Part shown: positions 7,747-17,705 of the stretch, one piece after another
How positions within the stretch are numbered: the first letter of the stretch is position 1
Layout of the letters: each line of letters opens with the position of its first letter
DNA from: RGIG2000 sp045612665
GTDB taxonomy: Bacteria; Bacillota; Clostridia; Oscillospirales; CAG-272
Assembly: GCA_045612665.1 (NCBI GenBank)
Contig: JAZKZO010000013.1
Span: 1-64,000 of the forward strand
DNA: 64,000 nucleotides
Reading direction: 5' to 3'
The notes under the pieces: generated by a model
Seen by the model: only the letters and a program-made list of their open reading frames with translations
What the model was told of the DNA's origin: nothing
Databases searched by the model: none
Made by a program: the position numbers and the translations under genes

Positions 7747-10002
7747 ATGGCAACCAATTTGGTAATACTTGAGTCTCCAGGTAAAATAGTAACAGTAAAA
7801 AATTACCTCGGCTCGAACTATAAAGTAATCGCTTCCGTAGGACACGTAAGAGATCTTCCTAAAGCGTCCCTTGGAATTGACATAGATAACGGATTTGAGG
7901 CACACTATATTAATATTCGCGGCAAAGGCGATGTTATAAAGGAACTCAAAAAAGAGGCTAAAAAGGCCGACAAAATATTTTTCGCAACGGACCCTGACCG
8001 TGAGGGAGAGGCGATATCTTGGCACCTTGCTTCTATTCTTGGAGATGATGCTAAAAAGGCAAAGAGAATATCGTTTAACGAGATTACGAGAGCTGCCGTT
8101 AAGGAAGCTATAAAAAATCCACGTGAGATAGATTCTAATCTTGTAAATTCTCAGCAGGCAAGAAGATTTCTTGATAGAATTGTTGGATATAAGGTTAGTC
8201 CTGTTCTTTGGAAAACCGTTAAAAGCGGTCTTTCTGCCGGAAGGGTACAATCTGTTGCCACAAAAATCATCGTAGAAAAGGAACAGGAAATCCAAGCCTT
8301 TAAGCCTGTTGAGTACTGGACAATAGACGCTATCCTTACAGATGGAAAAAGAAAGAATATTTCGGCAAGATTTTACGGAAGCAAGACTAAAAGAATAAAG
8401 CTTAAAAACGAAAAGGAATCTGCTAATATTCTTGAAGCGGTAAAGGGTGGAGAGTTTAGTGTTTATGACATTAAAAAGGGAAGCAAGAAGCGTTTGCCTT
8501 CACCACCGTTTATAACCTCTACATTGCAACAAGAGGCATCAAAGAAATATAATTTCCAATCTCAAAAGACAATGAAGCTCGCACAGGAGCTTTACGAGGG
8601 AATAAATCTTGGCGCCGAGTTTGGTGGTGTACAAGGTCTTATCACTTATATGCGTACAGACTCTTTGAGAGTTTCTGATGAGGCTCAAAAGAGTGCCAAG
8701 GAGTTTATTATTGATAAATACGGAGATAACTTCTATCCCAATGCTCCAAGACAGTATAAATCTAAAACTAACGCGCAAGATGCGCACGAGGCAATAAGAC
8801 CGTCTAATATAAAGCTTGAGCCAGCCATTATAAAGAAGGCTCTTTCGGCTGATCAATACAAGCTTTACAAGCTTATTTGGGATAGATTTATTGCTAGCCA
8901 AATGGAATCCGCTGAAATCAGCACTGTTGTTGTGGATTTTGAAAATAACGGATATCTTTTCCGTTCTAGCGGATACAACGTTTCGTTCCTCGGATATATG
9001 GCTATATATGAAGAAACCGTTGACGAAACACCGGTCGGTGCAGATGATGACTTTGATCCCGAAAAGAATAACAAAATTCCCGCAATTTCAGGAAATGAAA
9101 TATTGACCATCAAGAAAATAGACGCTCTTCAACATTTTACTGAGCCACCACCTCGTTTTGACGAGGCTAGTCTTATCAAGTTTCTTGAAGAAAAGGGAAT
9201 AGGCCGTCCGAGCACGTATACTCCGATAATTACGGTAATAATTTCAAGAGGATACGTTTCAAGAGATGGAAGATTTTTGAAGCCTACTCAGCTTGGCGAA
9301 ATCACCACAAAGATTATGAACGAGCATTTTCCTGACATTGTGGACTATAAGTTTACTGCGGTAATGGAAGATAGACTTGACACAATCGCAAGCGGAGAGG
9401 AAACTCTTCGCGAGGTATTGTCTGATTTTTATAAGGGCTTTTCAAATGAGCTTTCAATAGCGGAAAACAAGCTTGCCGAAAGCGCACCTGAGGTTCCTGC
9501 CGAGGAAACGGATATTATTTGTGATGGTTGCGGTAGTAAAATGATCATTAAAAATGGTCGATTTGGTAAATTTGCCGCTTGTCCTAATTATCCAAAGTGC
9601 AAATTTACAAAGGCTTTGAACAAGGACGGTTCTTTGGTAGAGACTAAAAAATCAGAGATTGCAGATTTTAAATGTGAGATTTGTGGCTCTGACGTTCTTA
9701 TAAGAAACGGACAATTTGGCGAGTTTTATGCTTGTTCAAATTATCCAAAATGCAAATTCACAAAGACAAAGGTAGTTACAATTGGCGTCAAATGTCCTAA
9801 ATGTGGAGACGAAATTGTTTCGAGAATAGGAAAAACAGGAAAGCAATTTTATAGTTGCATAAACTATCCAAAATGTAATTTTTCAACATGGGATCTTCCA
9901 AGCGATCAAAAGTGTCCTCAATGTAATAGCGTTTTGTTGCAAAAGAAAAACGGCATTTTGACATGTAGTAACTATAAATGCGATTATAAAACGAAAGGTT
10001 AA
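7747..10002 (+). CDS. topA: DNA topoisomerase I
   Basis: Type IA topoisomerase that relaxes negative supercoils. I start at ATG 7747 (MATNLVILESPGK); an in-frame TTG at 7720 overlaps the dprA stop and adds nine unconserved residues. The Toprim domain is at about 4-115 with ESPGK and FATDPDREGEAISWHL. The catalytic tyrosine is in ITYMRTDS at about residue 301. LEEKGIGRPSTYTPII follows. The C-terminus has four Cys4 zinc ribbons (about 590-750), one more than many family members; the last is the shortest. dprA-topA-trmFO is the standard Firmicutes order. Confidence 0.97.
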   Translation: MATNLVILESPGKIVTVKNYLGSNYKVIASVGHVRDLPKASLGIDIDNGFEAHYINIRGKGDVIKELKKEAKKADKIFFATDPDREGEAISWHLASILGDDAKKAKRISFNEITRAAVKEAIKNPREIDSNLVNSQQARRFLDRIVGYKVSPVLWKTVKSGLSAGRVQSVATKIIVEKEQEIQAFKPVEYWTIDAILTDGKRKNISARFYGSKTKRIKLKNEKESANILEAVKGGEFSVYDIKKGSKKRLPSPPFITSTLQQEASKKYNFQSQKTMKLAQELYEGINLGAEFGGVQGLITYMRTDSLRVSDEAQKSAKEFIIDKYGDNFYPNAPRQYKSKTNAQDAHEAIRPSNIKLEPAIIKKALSADQYKLYKLIWDRFIASQMESAEISTVVVDFENNGYLFRSSGYNVSFLGYMAIYEETVDETPVGADDDFDPEKNNKIPAISGNEILTIKKIDALQHFTEPPPRFDEASLIKFLEEKGIGRPSTYTPIITVIISRGYVSRDGRFLKPTQLGEITTKIMNEHFPDIVDYKFTAVMEDRLDTIASGEETLREVLSDFYKGFSNELSIAENKLAESAPEVPAEETDIICDGCGSKMIIKNGRFGKFAACPNYPKCKFTKALNKDGSLVETKKSEIADFKCEICGSDVLIRNGQFGEFYACSNYPKCKFTKTKVVTIGVKCPKCGDEIVSRIGKTGKQFYSCINYPKCNFSTWDLPSDQKCPQCNSVLLQKKNGILTCSNYKCDYKTKG

Positions 10003-10006
10003 ACAA

Positions 10007-11341
10007 ATGACAACTCCGCACATAAACGTTATTGGTGCCGGTCTTGCAGGCTGCGAGGCGGCATATCAGGCTGCTCAAATGGGAGTAAACGTTACTCTTT
10101 ATGAGATGAAGCCAAGTAAATATACGCCTGCACACCATAGCCCAAAATTTGCGGAGCTTGTTTGTTCAAATTCACTTCGTTCAAATGAGCTTTCTAATGC
10201 TATAGGAGTATTGAAGGAAGAGCTTCGTGCGCTAGGTTCTTTGATAATGGAATCTGCGTATAGCACTAGAGTTGCTGCTGGATCTGCTTTGGCGGTTGAC
10301 AGAGAGCTTTTTTCAGACTATATTACCGACAAAATCAAAAATCATCCAAATATAGAGATCGTGTATGAAGAGGTTAAGGAAATAAATCCCGATGAAATTA
10401 CGGTAATCGCATCAGGTCCTTTGACTTCCGATCCTCTTGCCGACCATATAAGGGAAGCTCTTGGGCTTGGCAATTTGCATTTCTTTGATGCTGCTGCGCC
10501 GATTATTGATTTTGAATCCATAGATATGACAAAAGCATTTTTTGCCTCTAGATATAATAAGGGTGATGCTGATTATATCAATTGTCCTATGAATGAGGAA
10601 GAATATAAGGCATTTTATAGCGCTTTAATCAGCGCTAAAGAGGCTGAACTTCACGATTTTGATAAAGAAAGTCAATCCTTGAAGGTTTTTGAGGGCTGTA
10701 TGCCTGTTGAGGTTATGGCAAAAAGAGGCTTTGAAACACTTCTTTTTGGCCCGTTAAAGCCTGTTGGAATTGAGCATCCGATCACAAAAGAAACCTATTT
10801 TGCCGTTGTACAATTGAGAAAAGAAAACAACAACGGAACCATGTATAATATAGTAGGATTTCAAACGCATTTAACATTTTCCGAACAGAAAAGAGTGTTC
10901 GGTATGATTCCCGGTCTTGAAAACGCAACTTTTTTGAGATACGGTGTTATGCATAGAAATACATATCTTAACTCTCCTGGACTTTTGGATTGTGATTATT
11001 CCCTTAAAAGCAATGGAAACATTTATTTTGCGGGACAAATGACGGGAGTTGAAGGATATATAGAATCTTGCTCCTCGGGCTTTGTTGCAGGAGTAAACGC
11101 GGCAAGACGCGCACTTGGTCTTGAAAAAATAGATTTCACTGATAGAACTGTAATCGGAGCACTTTCTCATTATGTAAGTGGCTCAACAATTTCTTCTAAT
11201 TTCCAACCTATGAATGCTAATTTCGGCATTGTTGCTCCTCTTGACTATAAGGTTAAGGGAGGCAAAAAAGCTAGAAACGAGGAGATTGCTAAGAGAGCGC
11301 TGACTTTAATAGAAGCTTTTAAAGAGAGGATTGCTAAATGA
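10007..11341 (+). CDS. trmFO: Methylenetetrahydrofolate-tRNA-(uracil-5-)-methyltransferase
   Basis: Folate- and FAD-dependent enzyme that makes 5-methyluridine at position 54 in the T-loop of tRNAs. The N-terminal dinucleotide-binding motif is GAGLAGCEAAYQA. Family signatures include LVCSNSLRSNELSNAIG and VFEGCMPVEVMAKRG, which carry the two functionally important cysteines, and YFAGQMTGVEGYIES near the C-terminus. Length 444 aa is typical. It begins four bases after topA and its last four bases (ATGA) overlap plsX, so the three are surely cotranscribed. Confidence 0.97.
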   Translation: MTTPHINVIGAGLAGCEAAYQAAQMGVNVTLYEMKPSKYTPAHHSPKFAELVCSNSLRSNELSNAIGVLKEELRALGSLIMESAYSTRVAAGSALAVDRELFSDYITDKIKNHPNIEIVYEEVKEINPDEITVIASGPLTSDPLADHIREALGLGNLHFFDAAAPIIDFESIDMTKAFFASRYNKGDADYINCPMNEEEYKAFYSALISAKEAELHDFDKESQSLKVFEGCMPVEVMAKRGFETLLFGPLKPVGIEHPITKETYFAVVQLRKENNNGTMYNIVGFQTHLTFSEQKRVFGMIPGLENATFLRYGVMHRNTYLNSPGLLDCDYSLKSNGNIYFAGQMTGVEGYIESCSSGFVAGVNAARRALGLEKIDFTDRTVIGALSHYVSGSTISSNFQPMNANFGIVAPLDYKVKGGKKARNEEIAKRALTLIEAFKERIAK

Positions 11342-12327
11342 ATATAGCAGTTGATGCAATGGGCGGAGATAACGCACCTCTTGAGGTTGTCAAGGGGGCT
11401 ATCAATGCTGCATTAGAATACAAAGATCTTAATATAACTCTTGTTGGTGACGAAGCTAAAATTCGTGACATATCAAGAGAAATCGGAGTTGTTATTCCTA
11501 ACAACGTGGAAATTCTCCACAGTAGCTCTGAGGTTACAATGGAAGACGATCCTATGATAGTTATGAAAGAGAAAAAGGATAGCTCAATGGCAATGGGCTT
11601 GAAGCTCTTAAAGGAAGATGGTGTGGATGCGTTTATTAGTGCCGGAAATACAGGTGCTCTTCATACGGCTTCTACACTAATTGTAAGAAAAATGAAAGGC
11701 GTTAGACGCAGTGCAATTGCGGCTATTTTGCCTTTTGATCCACCGATTTTGCTTTTGGACTCAGGCGCAAATCCCGTTGTTACGGCTGATTTGCTTTTGC
11801 AGTGGGCAATAATTGGTTCGGCATATATGAAAAATGTTTTTGGCGTTGAAAATCCAAGAGTAGGATTGCTTAACAATGGCACTGAGGAGCACAAGGGCAC
11901 ACCTGTTGCGTGCGAAGCGTTTAGCCTTTTGAAAAAATCCAAGGTTATAAACTTCGTAGGTAACATTGAGTCCAAGGAAATTCCAAATTCTCCTTGCGAT
12001 GTTCTTGTTACAGACGGATTTACAGGAAATATTGCCTTGAAGCTAATTGAGGGAATGGGAAAATTTATTGGAAAAAGCTTGAATGACATATTTAGGTCTA
12101 ACGTTTTTACCAAGCTTTCCTATTTAATCACGTTTAAGGAAGAAATCAGCAAATTCAGAACTAAATTAGATGCCTCTGAATATGGTGGAGCACCCCTTTT
12201 AGGACTTTCTAAGCCTGTTATTAAGGCTCATGGAAGCTCTAAGGCAAAGGAAATAAAAAATGCCATAAGACAGGCTATCGAATATACTAATTCGAACATA
12301 ATCGAAGAGGTTTCAAAGGTTTTTTAA
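11338..12327 (+). CDS. plsX: Phosphate acyltransferase PlsX
   Basis: Converts acyl-ACP and phosphate to acyl phosphate, the first step of PlsX/PlsY membrane phospholipid synthesis. Starts with the family signature MNIAVDAMGGDNAP; also GAISAGN-type motif FISAGNTGALHTAS and DVLVTDGFTGNIALK. Length 329 aa is normal. Start codon overlaps the trmFO stop, with GAGAGG upstream. In many Clostridia acpP follows plsX, but here only 19 bases separate it from rnc and no acyl carrier protein fits. Confidence 0.97.
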   Translation: MNIAVDAMGGDNAPLEVVKGAINAALEYKDLNITLVGDEAKIRDISREIGVVIPNNVEILHSSSEVTMEDDPMIVMKEKKDSSMAMGLKLLKEDGVDAFISAGNTGALHTASTLIVRKMKGVRRSAIAAILPFDPPILLLDSGANPVVTADLLLQWAIIGSAYMKNVFGVENPRVGLLNNGTEEHKGTPVACEAFSLLKKSKVINFVGNIESKEIPNSPCDVLVTDGFTGNIALKLIEGMGKFIGKSLNDIFRSNVFTKLSYLITFKEEISKFRTKLDASEYGGAPLLGLSKPVIKAHGSSKAKEIKNAIRQAIEYTNSNIIEEVSKVF

Positions 12328-12346
12328 CAAAAGAGAGGAGAGCGTA

Positions 12347-13075
12347 ATGGTTGAATATCCTTTTCCTATTGAAGAGCTCGAAAAAACAATAGGATATGAA
12401 TTTAAAGACAAGCAAATTATAAAGACAGCTCTTACGCATTCTTCGTATGCTAATGAGCAAAGAATTCACGGAAAAAAGGCAAAGTGTGCTTTCAACGAAA
12501 GACTTGAGTTTTTGGGTGATAGCGTACTTTCCCTTATCACTAGCGAGTATATTTTCGACAAATTCAGCGATAGTCCTGAAGGATACTTGACTAAGGTTAG
12601 GGCTGCTGTGGTTTGTTCTAAATCATTGGCAATTTTTGCAAATAAAATAAATTTGGGCGCATATTTACTTCTTGGAAAGGGCGAAGAGGAAAACGGTAGA
12701 ACAAATCCTAAAATCCTTGAAAATGCCTTTGAAGCACTTCTTGCGGCGATTTATCTTGATTCGAATCACTCCAAGGATATCGTTGCTAAATTTTTGCTTC
12801 CGATTATGGAAAATGAAATAGAAGAAGCATCTAAAAACGAAATTAATAGAGATTATAAGAGCGCTTTACAGCAATTTGTTCAATCCAACGGAACAGACAA
12901 ACTTACTTATATTTGTGTTGCTGAGCATGGACCTGACCATGCAAAGCTATTCGACATAGAGGTTAAGCTTAACTCAAACGTTGTTGGAAAAGGAACAGGA
13001 AAAACCAAAAGAGAGGCAGAGCAACGCGCTGCAAAGGAAGCCTGTGTGCTTTTTGACGTAAAATGGGACATATAA
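12347..13075 (+). CDS. rnc: Ribonuclease III
   Basis: Endonuclease for double-stranded RNA; processes rRNA precursors. The catalytic domain carries NERLEFLGDSVLSL (near 45) and ENAFEALLAAIYLD, the metal-binding acidic motifs. A double-stranded RNA-binding domain fills the C-terminus (about 165-240, DYKSALQQFVQ to KREAEQRAAKEAC). Length 242 aa is standard. GAGAGGAGAG lies upstream of the ATG. The 3' end overlaps the next gene by 13 bases. Confidence 0.97.
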   Translation: MVEYPFPIEELEKTIGYEFKDKQIIKTALTHSSYANEQRIHGKKAKCAFNERLEFLGDSVLSLITSEYIFDKFSDSPEGYLTKVRAAVVCSKSLAIFANKINLGAYLLLGKGEEENGRTNPKILENAFEALLAAIYLDSNHSKDIVAKFLLPIMENEIEEASKNEINRDYKSALQQFVQSNGTDKLTYICVAEHGPDHAKLFDIEVKLNSNVVGKGTGKTKREAEQRAAKEACVLFDVKWDI

Positions 13076-14076
13076 ATATACCTATTTTTATTCCGCATTT
13101 GGGTTGTCCTAATCAATGCATATTTTGCAATCAAAGACACATTTCCGGACAAATAGAGTTCGATGAAAATGATGTTAGAAATCAAATAAACAGTGTATTA
13201 AGCACCGTTGCGAATTGTGATGACGTTGAAATAGCCTTTTTTGGCGGATCATTTACAGGAATAGATAGAGCTTTAATGATAAGGCTTCTAGACGTTGCCC
13301 AAGAATACGTTAAGCTTGGAAAGGCTTCGGGAATAAGAATGTCAACTCGCCCTGATTACATAAGCGAGGAGATTTTGGATGTTCTTTCTAATTACACGAT
13401 AAGCTGTGTTGAGCTAGGAATTCAATCCATGAGCGACTCTGTTTTAAAATATTTGAAGCGTGGACACACGACAGAGGATACAAAAACAGCAGTTCGTATG
13501 TTGAAGAATAGAGGTTTTCAATTCGTTGGACAAATGATGATAGGATTGCCTACTGCAACTCTCGAGGACGAGCTGGATTGTGCAGAATTTATATGTGCAA
13601 GTGGGGCAGTTGGTGCAAGGATATATCCAACCTTGGTTTTTAAGCAAACTGAGCTCGAGGTGCTTGCGTTGAGTGGGAAATATACTCCGTTAACCTTGGA
13701 AGAGGCGGTAGAAAGAAGTGCAAAAGTTCTTGGAGTATTTGCCAAAGAAAACGTTCCTTGCATAAGAATTGGACTTTGTGAGAGTGAAAATCTTCATTCC
13801 AACCAGACTTTTGTGGCAGGGCCTAACCATCCGTCTATTGGCGAGATGATAAAAAGTGAGCTTTATTTGTCTATCGTTATTAAAGCGCTAGATGGTAAAA
13901 AGCATTCAAATAGCGTGATTGTTTTTTGCCCTAGAGGTGCAACATCTCAGGTGATCGGAAACAAACGCAAAAATTTAAAAAAGTTGAAAGAGATTTTTGG
14001 TTTTAAGGAAATAAAGATCGTAGAGGATCTTGACTTAACTCCATTTAATATAATTATCAAGGATAAGGAGGACTGA
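13063..14076 (+). CDS. Elp3/YhcC-like radical SAM protein
   Basis: Radical SAM enzyme, 337 aa. The cluster motif is HLGCPNQCIFCNQ (Cys-x3-Cys-x2-Cys) near residues 14-21; FFGGSFTGID and RMSTRPDYISEEILDVLS follow, matching the Elp3-type radical SAM core. There is no C-terminal acetyltransferase domain, so it resembles the Elp3-like proteins sometimes found next to rnc-smc in Clostridia, of unknown substrate. It overlaps rnc by 13 bases and ends two bases before smc, so translation is likely coupled. No strong ribosome binding site is seen. A tRNA or other RNA substrate is a guess from the Elp3 relationship and the RNA-processing context. Confidence 0.85.
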   Translation: MGHINIPIFIPHLGCPNQCIFCNQRHISGQIEFDENDVRNQINSVLSTVANCDDVEIAFFGGSFTGIDRALMIRLLDVAQEYVKLGKASGIRMSTRPDYISEEILDVLSNYTISCVELGIQSMSDSVLKYLKRGHTTEDTKTAVRMLKNRGFQFVGQMMIGLPTATLEDELDCAEFICASGAVGARIYPTLVFKQTELEVLALSGKYTPLTLEEAVERSAKVLGVFAKENVPCIRIGLCESENLHSNQTFVAGPNHPSIGEMIKSELYLSIVIKALDGKKHSNSVIVFCPRGATSQVIGNKRKNLKKLKEIFGFKEIKIVEDLDLTPFNIIIKDKED

Positions 14077-14078
14077 CA

Positions 14079-17000
14079 ATGCATTTAAAATCCCTTGAAT
14101 TGCAGGGATTTAAATCTTTCCCTGACAAAACAACATTGACATTTGATGATGGTGCAACAGTTATTGTCGGACCTAACGGAAGTGGAAAATCTAACATCAC
14201 CGATGCTATGAGATGGGTTCTTGGAGAGCTTTCTACCAAGAATATTCGTGGTTCTAAGCTTGAGGATGTAATTTTCATCGGAACAGAGATAAGAAAGCCT
14301 ATGAGCTATGCAGAGGTTTCCGTTACCTTTGACAACTCATCGCCTGAGGGAAGACTAAATAGCCCATACGATGAGATTACCGTTACTCGTAGGTATTATC
14401 GTGCTGGCAAAAGTGAATATCTCATAAACAAGAATATGTGTCGTTTGACAGATATTTATCAGTTGTTTATGAACACCGGTGTTGGTCGTGAGGGTTATTC
14501 TATTATAGGACAAGGTAGAATCGCCGAGATCATCTCTAAAAAGAGCGAGGATAGAAGAAATATTTTCGAAGAGGCTGCCGGAATCTCTAAAATCAGACAC
14601 GAAAAGAACGAAACCGAGAAAAATTTGAAGCAAACTCAGGAAAATATGGATCGTGTATCCGATATTTACTATGAGCTCGAAACTAGAGTAGGACCTCTTG
14701 AGAAAGAAGCTGAAAAGGCTAAAAAATATTTTGAGTTTTACGAGAGAAGAAAGGTTGCGGATATTTCTCTTTGGATATATGAATCTAAAAAGACCAGAGA
14801 TGATATCGAAAAGCTTTCCGAGACATATAAAATGTCAACTCACGAGCTCGAAATGGCTAACGATTCACTTCAACAAATTGAGGCGCAAGAGGCTAATCTT
14901 GCTGAGCGTTATAGCAAGACAAAGATCGAGGCCGATAGAATTTATAGTGAAATCAGAGCTTGTAATACAACTCTTTCCGATCTTAATGCCGATCTTGCGG
15001 TTATGGAAAGCAATGTAAAGCATGCAAAAGATAATACAAGCGACGAAATCTTTGAGCTTGAAAGGCTTGAAGCAAAGAAAATTGCCGCAGAAAAGGAAAT
15101 TGAGCAAAAAACAAAGCTTACCGATGAGATAAGAGTTGAGCTTCAAAAGGCTCAAGAAGAATATTTGAGCATTCATCAGGAGCAAACTGATCTTGCTAAA
15201 AAACGCGATGAGATTTCCAAAAAAATAGATGAGCTTTTCCTTAACGTAAAGGAATTAGAGGCGCAAAGAGACGAATTTAAGGTTCGCATTTCCGTAATTG
15301 AGAATTCTTCTAATAACGAAGACGAGCGTGCAGATTCCATTAACACTAATATCGGCACTTATCGCGAATCTCTCTTTGAAATGACCGAAAAGGCGGATAA
15401 TTTTAGCAAGACTCTTGCGGAGTACGAGGCAAAGCTTTCATCTCTTGAAAATGATGTGGCTGAGGCTGACTCTGAAATTGAGAAGAAAACTCAAAGATAC
15501 GATGAGCTTAAGGAGCAAATGAATAGCCTTAAGTCTAAATCTCTTGCTCTTGTAGAAAGAATTAATGCGTTAAATAGCATGGAAGAGCTTTTTGAGGGAT
15601 ACGCAAAGAGTGTTTCTTTCATAATGAATACATACAAGGATAATGGAATTAAGGGCGCGGGAACTATATACGGTCCTGTTTCAAAGCTTATTTCTGTTGA
15701 TGAAAAGTATGTTACAGCTATTGAAACTGCTCTTGGTGTAGGTCTTCAGCATATAGTTGTAGATAATGAAAATACCGCAAAGGCTTGTATTGCTACGCTT
15801 AAAGAAAATAAGGCAGGACGTGCTACTTTCTATCCAGTTACATCTGTAAGCGGTCAGGACGCTACACACGAAATGATGAACGCCAAGAAGGCAAAGGGCT
15901 ATATCGGCATAGCTGATGAGCTTATTGATTTTGATGATAAATTCTCGGAAATTTTCTCATCACTTCTTGGTAGAACGCTGATCTTTGACAATATTGATAA
16001 TGCAACCGAGATGGCCAAGGAGCAGAAATATCGCGTTAAGGTTGTAACCCTTGACGGACAACAAATTAATGTTGGCGGTTCATTTACCGGTGGTTCAAGC
16101 AAGCACGAGAGCAATATGCTTTCGAGAAGCGCGGATATTAAGAATATGCAGGATGAAAACAAAAAAATTCTTGCTGAAATTGACGAAATTAAGAGTGAAG
16201 GTCAAAAGCTTGGTGAAAGCCTAAGAAATCTTACCCAAAAGCGTGCATCTGACAAGCAACAGCTTAATATTCTTGATACCGTTTATAGAACCGAAAAGAC
16301 CGAATACGAGACCCTTGTTGCACAAATTTCTGTTAATAGAGAGCTTGTTGAGGGACTCGAAGCTGATACTAAGAGAATTTTCGAGGAAAAAGAAAGAAGC
16401 TCTATTGAGCTTGTTGAGTTGAAGGCTAAAAAAGAGGCACTCGAGATTCAAATTGATGAAATTAACACTCAAAGACTTGAGCTTGATGAATCAAAATATG
16501 AATATGCAACAAATGTTGATGGCTATACGGATAAAATAAATCAAAATCTTGTAAGAGTTGCTGAAATCAACAAGGATATTGAGGCTGCTAAGCTTTCGGT
16601 TGATGAGACAAAGCTCAAGCTTGCTGAGATTCTTGAGCAAATTGAAGCGAGAAAGGCTAAAATGGAGCGCTTACAGGATGACGTTACATCCTTTGCTGAG
16701 AAAAATGCTGAAAACCGTAAGGCTTACGAAGAAGCAACCAAGAGACTTGCTGAATATGAGAAGGAAAGAGAGAGACTCTTTATTCTTGAACAGCAGATTG
16801 AGCAAAAGAGAAATGAATTGAATGCTAAGAGTAAGGAAATCTCTTCTAAGAAAGAGGTTATTGCTCGTTCTCACGGTATGAACGAGAGCAAGCTTGCTCA
16901 GCTCAATATTGATTTGGAAAAGATGAGAGAAAAGCTCAAGCAGGACTATGAGCTCGAGCCATCTGATGCTATTAAGCTTGGATATCCTGAGGTTACAGCA

Positions 17001-17693
17001 AGTAATTACAAGGAAATCTCGGCTGAGGCAAATGAATGCAGACAAAAGATCAGAGGTCTTGGATCGATCAATACCAATGCTATTGAGGAATACAAGGAGG
17101 TTAAGGAGCGCTATGATTTCTATAGTGCACAGCTTACCGACTTGACTAAGGCGAAGGAAGATATTCTCAAGATTATCGATGAGCTTGAAACCAAGATGAA
17201 GGAGCAGTTTATTGAAGCGTTTAATGCTGTAAACGAAAACTTTAACGAGGTATTTAAGGAGCTCTTTGGTGGTGGTCATGCAGAACTATTGCTTGATGAT
17301 CCTGAGGACATTCTTAACTGTGGAATTGAAATAAAGGCGGCGCCTCCTGGCAAGGTTATTAAGAGCCTTATGCTTCTTTCTGGAGGAGAGCAGTCGTTTG
17401 TTGCTATTGCGCTTTTGTTTGCTATTCTTAAGGTAAATCCAACACCGTTCTGTATTTTCGATGAAATTGAGGCTGCGCTTGACGAGGTTAACGTAGGAAG
17501 ATTCGGTCAATACATAAAGAGATATTCCAAGCAAACTCAATTTATCGTAATTACACACAGAAGAGGAACCATGGAAATTGCCGATAAGCTTTACGGTGTT
17601 ACAATGCCTCAAAAGGGTATTTCTAAGGTTCTCACTATGGATGTGGGTGATGTTGGTAAGGAAAATATACTTAACGCTAATAACGCAAAATAA
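14079..17693 (+). CDS. smc: Chromosome partition protein SMC
   Basis: Condensin ATPase that organises and segregates the chromosome with ScpA and ScpB. Walker A GPNGSGKSN near 32-40. Long coiled coils, about 170-510 and 650-1010, flank a hinge at about 525-640 (GAGTIYGPVSKLISVDEKY). The ABC signature LLSGGEQS is near 1100 and Walker B CIFDEIEAALDE near 1125. Length 1204 aa is normal for Firmicutes. AAGGAGG precedes the ATG. Position between rnc and ftsY is the classic Firmicutes arrangement. Confidence 0.98.
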   Translation: MHLKSLELQGFKSFPDKTTLTFDDGATVIVGPNGSGKSNITDAMRWVLGELSTKNIRGSKLEDVIFIGTEIRKPMSYAEVSVTFDNSSPEGRLNSPYDEITVTRRYYRAGKSEYLINKNMCRLTDIYQLFMNTGVGREGYSIIGQGRIAEIISKKSEDRRNIFEEAAGISKIRHEKNETEKNLKQTQENMDRVSDIYYELETRVGPLEKEAEKAKKYFEFYERRKVADISLWIYESKKTRDDIEKLSETYKMSTHELEMANDSLQQIEAQEANLAERYSKTKIEADRIYSEIRACNTTLSDLNADLAVMESNVKHAKDNTSDEIFELERLEAKKIAAEKEIEQKTKLTDEIRVELQKAQEEYLSIHQEQTDLAKKRDEISKKIDELFLNVKELEAQRDEFKVRISVIENSSNNEDERADSINTNIGTYRESLFEMTEKADNFSKTLAEYEAKLSSLENDVAEADSEIEKKTQRYDELKEQMNSLKSKSLALVERINALNSMEELFEGYAKSVSFIMNTYKDNGIKGAGTIYGPVSKLISVDEKYVTAIETALGVGLQHIVVDNENTAKACIATLKENKAGRATFYPVTSVSGQDATHEMMNAKKAKGYIGIADELIDFDDKFSEIFSSLLGRTLIFDNIDNATEMAKEQKYRVKVVTLDGQQINVGGSFTGGSSKHESNMLSRSADIKNMQDENKKILAEIDEIKSEGQKLGESLRNLTQKRASDKQQLNILDTVYRTEKTEYETLVAQISVNRELVEGLEADTKRIFEEKERSSIELVELKAKKEALEIQIDEINTQRLELDESKYEYATNVDGYTDKINQNLVRVAEINKDIEAAKLSVDETKLKLAEILEQIEARKAKMERLQDDVTSFAEKNAENRKAYEEATKRLAEYEKERERLFILEQQIEQKRNELNAKSKEISSKKEVIARSHGMNESKLAQLNIDLEKMREKLKQDYELEPSDAIKLGYPEVTASNYKEISAEANECRQKIRGLGSINTNAIEEYKEVKERYDFYSAQLTDLTKAKEDILKIIDELETKMKEQFIEAFNAVNENFNEVFKELFGGGHAELLLDDPEDILNCGIEIKAAPPGKVIKSLMLLSGGEQSFVAIALLFAILKVNPTPFCIFDEIEAALDEVNVGRFGQYIKRYSKQTQFIVITHRRGTMEIADKLYGVTMPQKGISKVLTMDVGDVGKENILNANNAK

Positions 17694-17705
17694 CAGGAGA
17701 AACAA

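Noticed and set aside
9520..10000. Cys-rich repeats in topA as a tandem duplication or separate gene
   Set aside because: They are the normal C-terminal zinc ribbons of bacterial topoisomerase I.
16671..17279. 202-codon minus-strand frame opposite smc
   Set aside because: Its Leu/Asn-rich translation mirrors the coiled-coil codons of smc; no family features.
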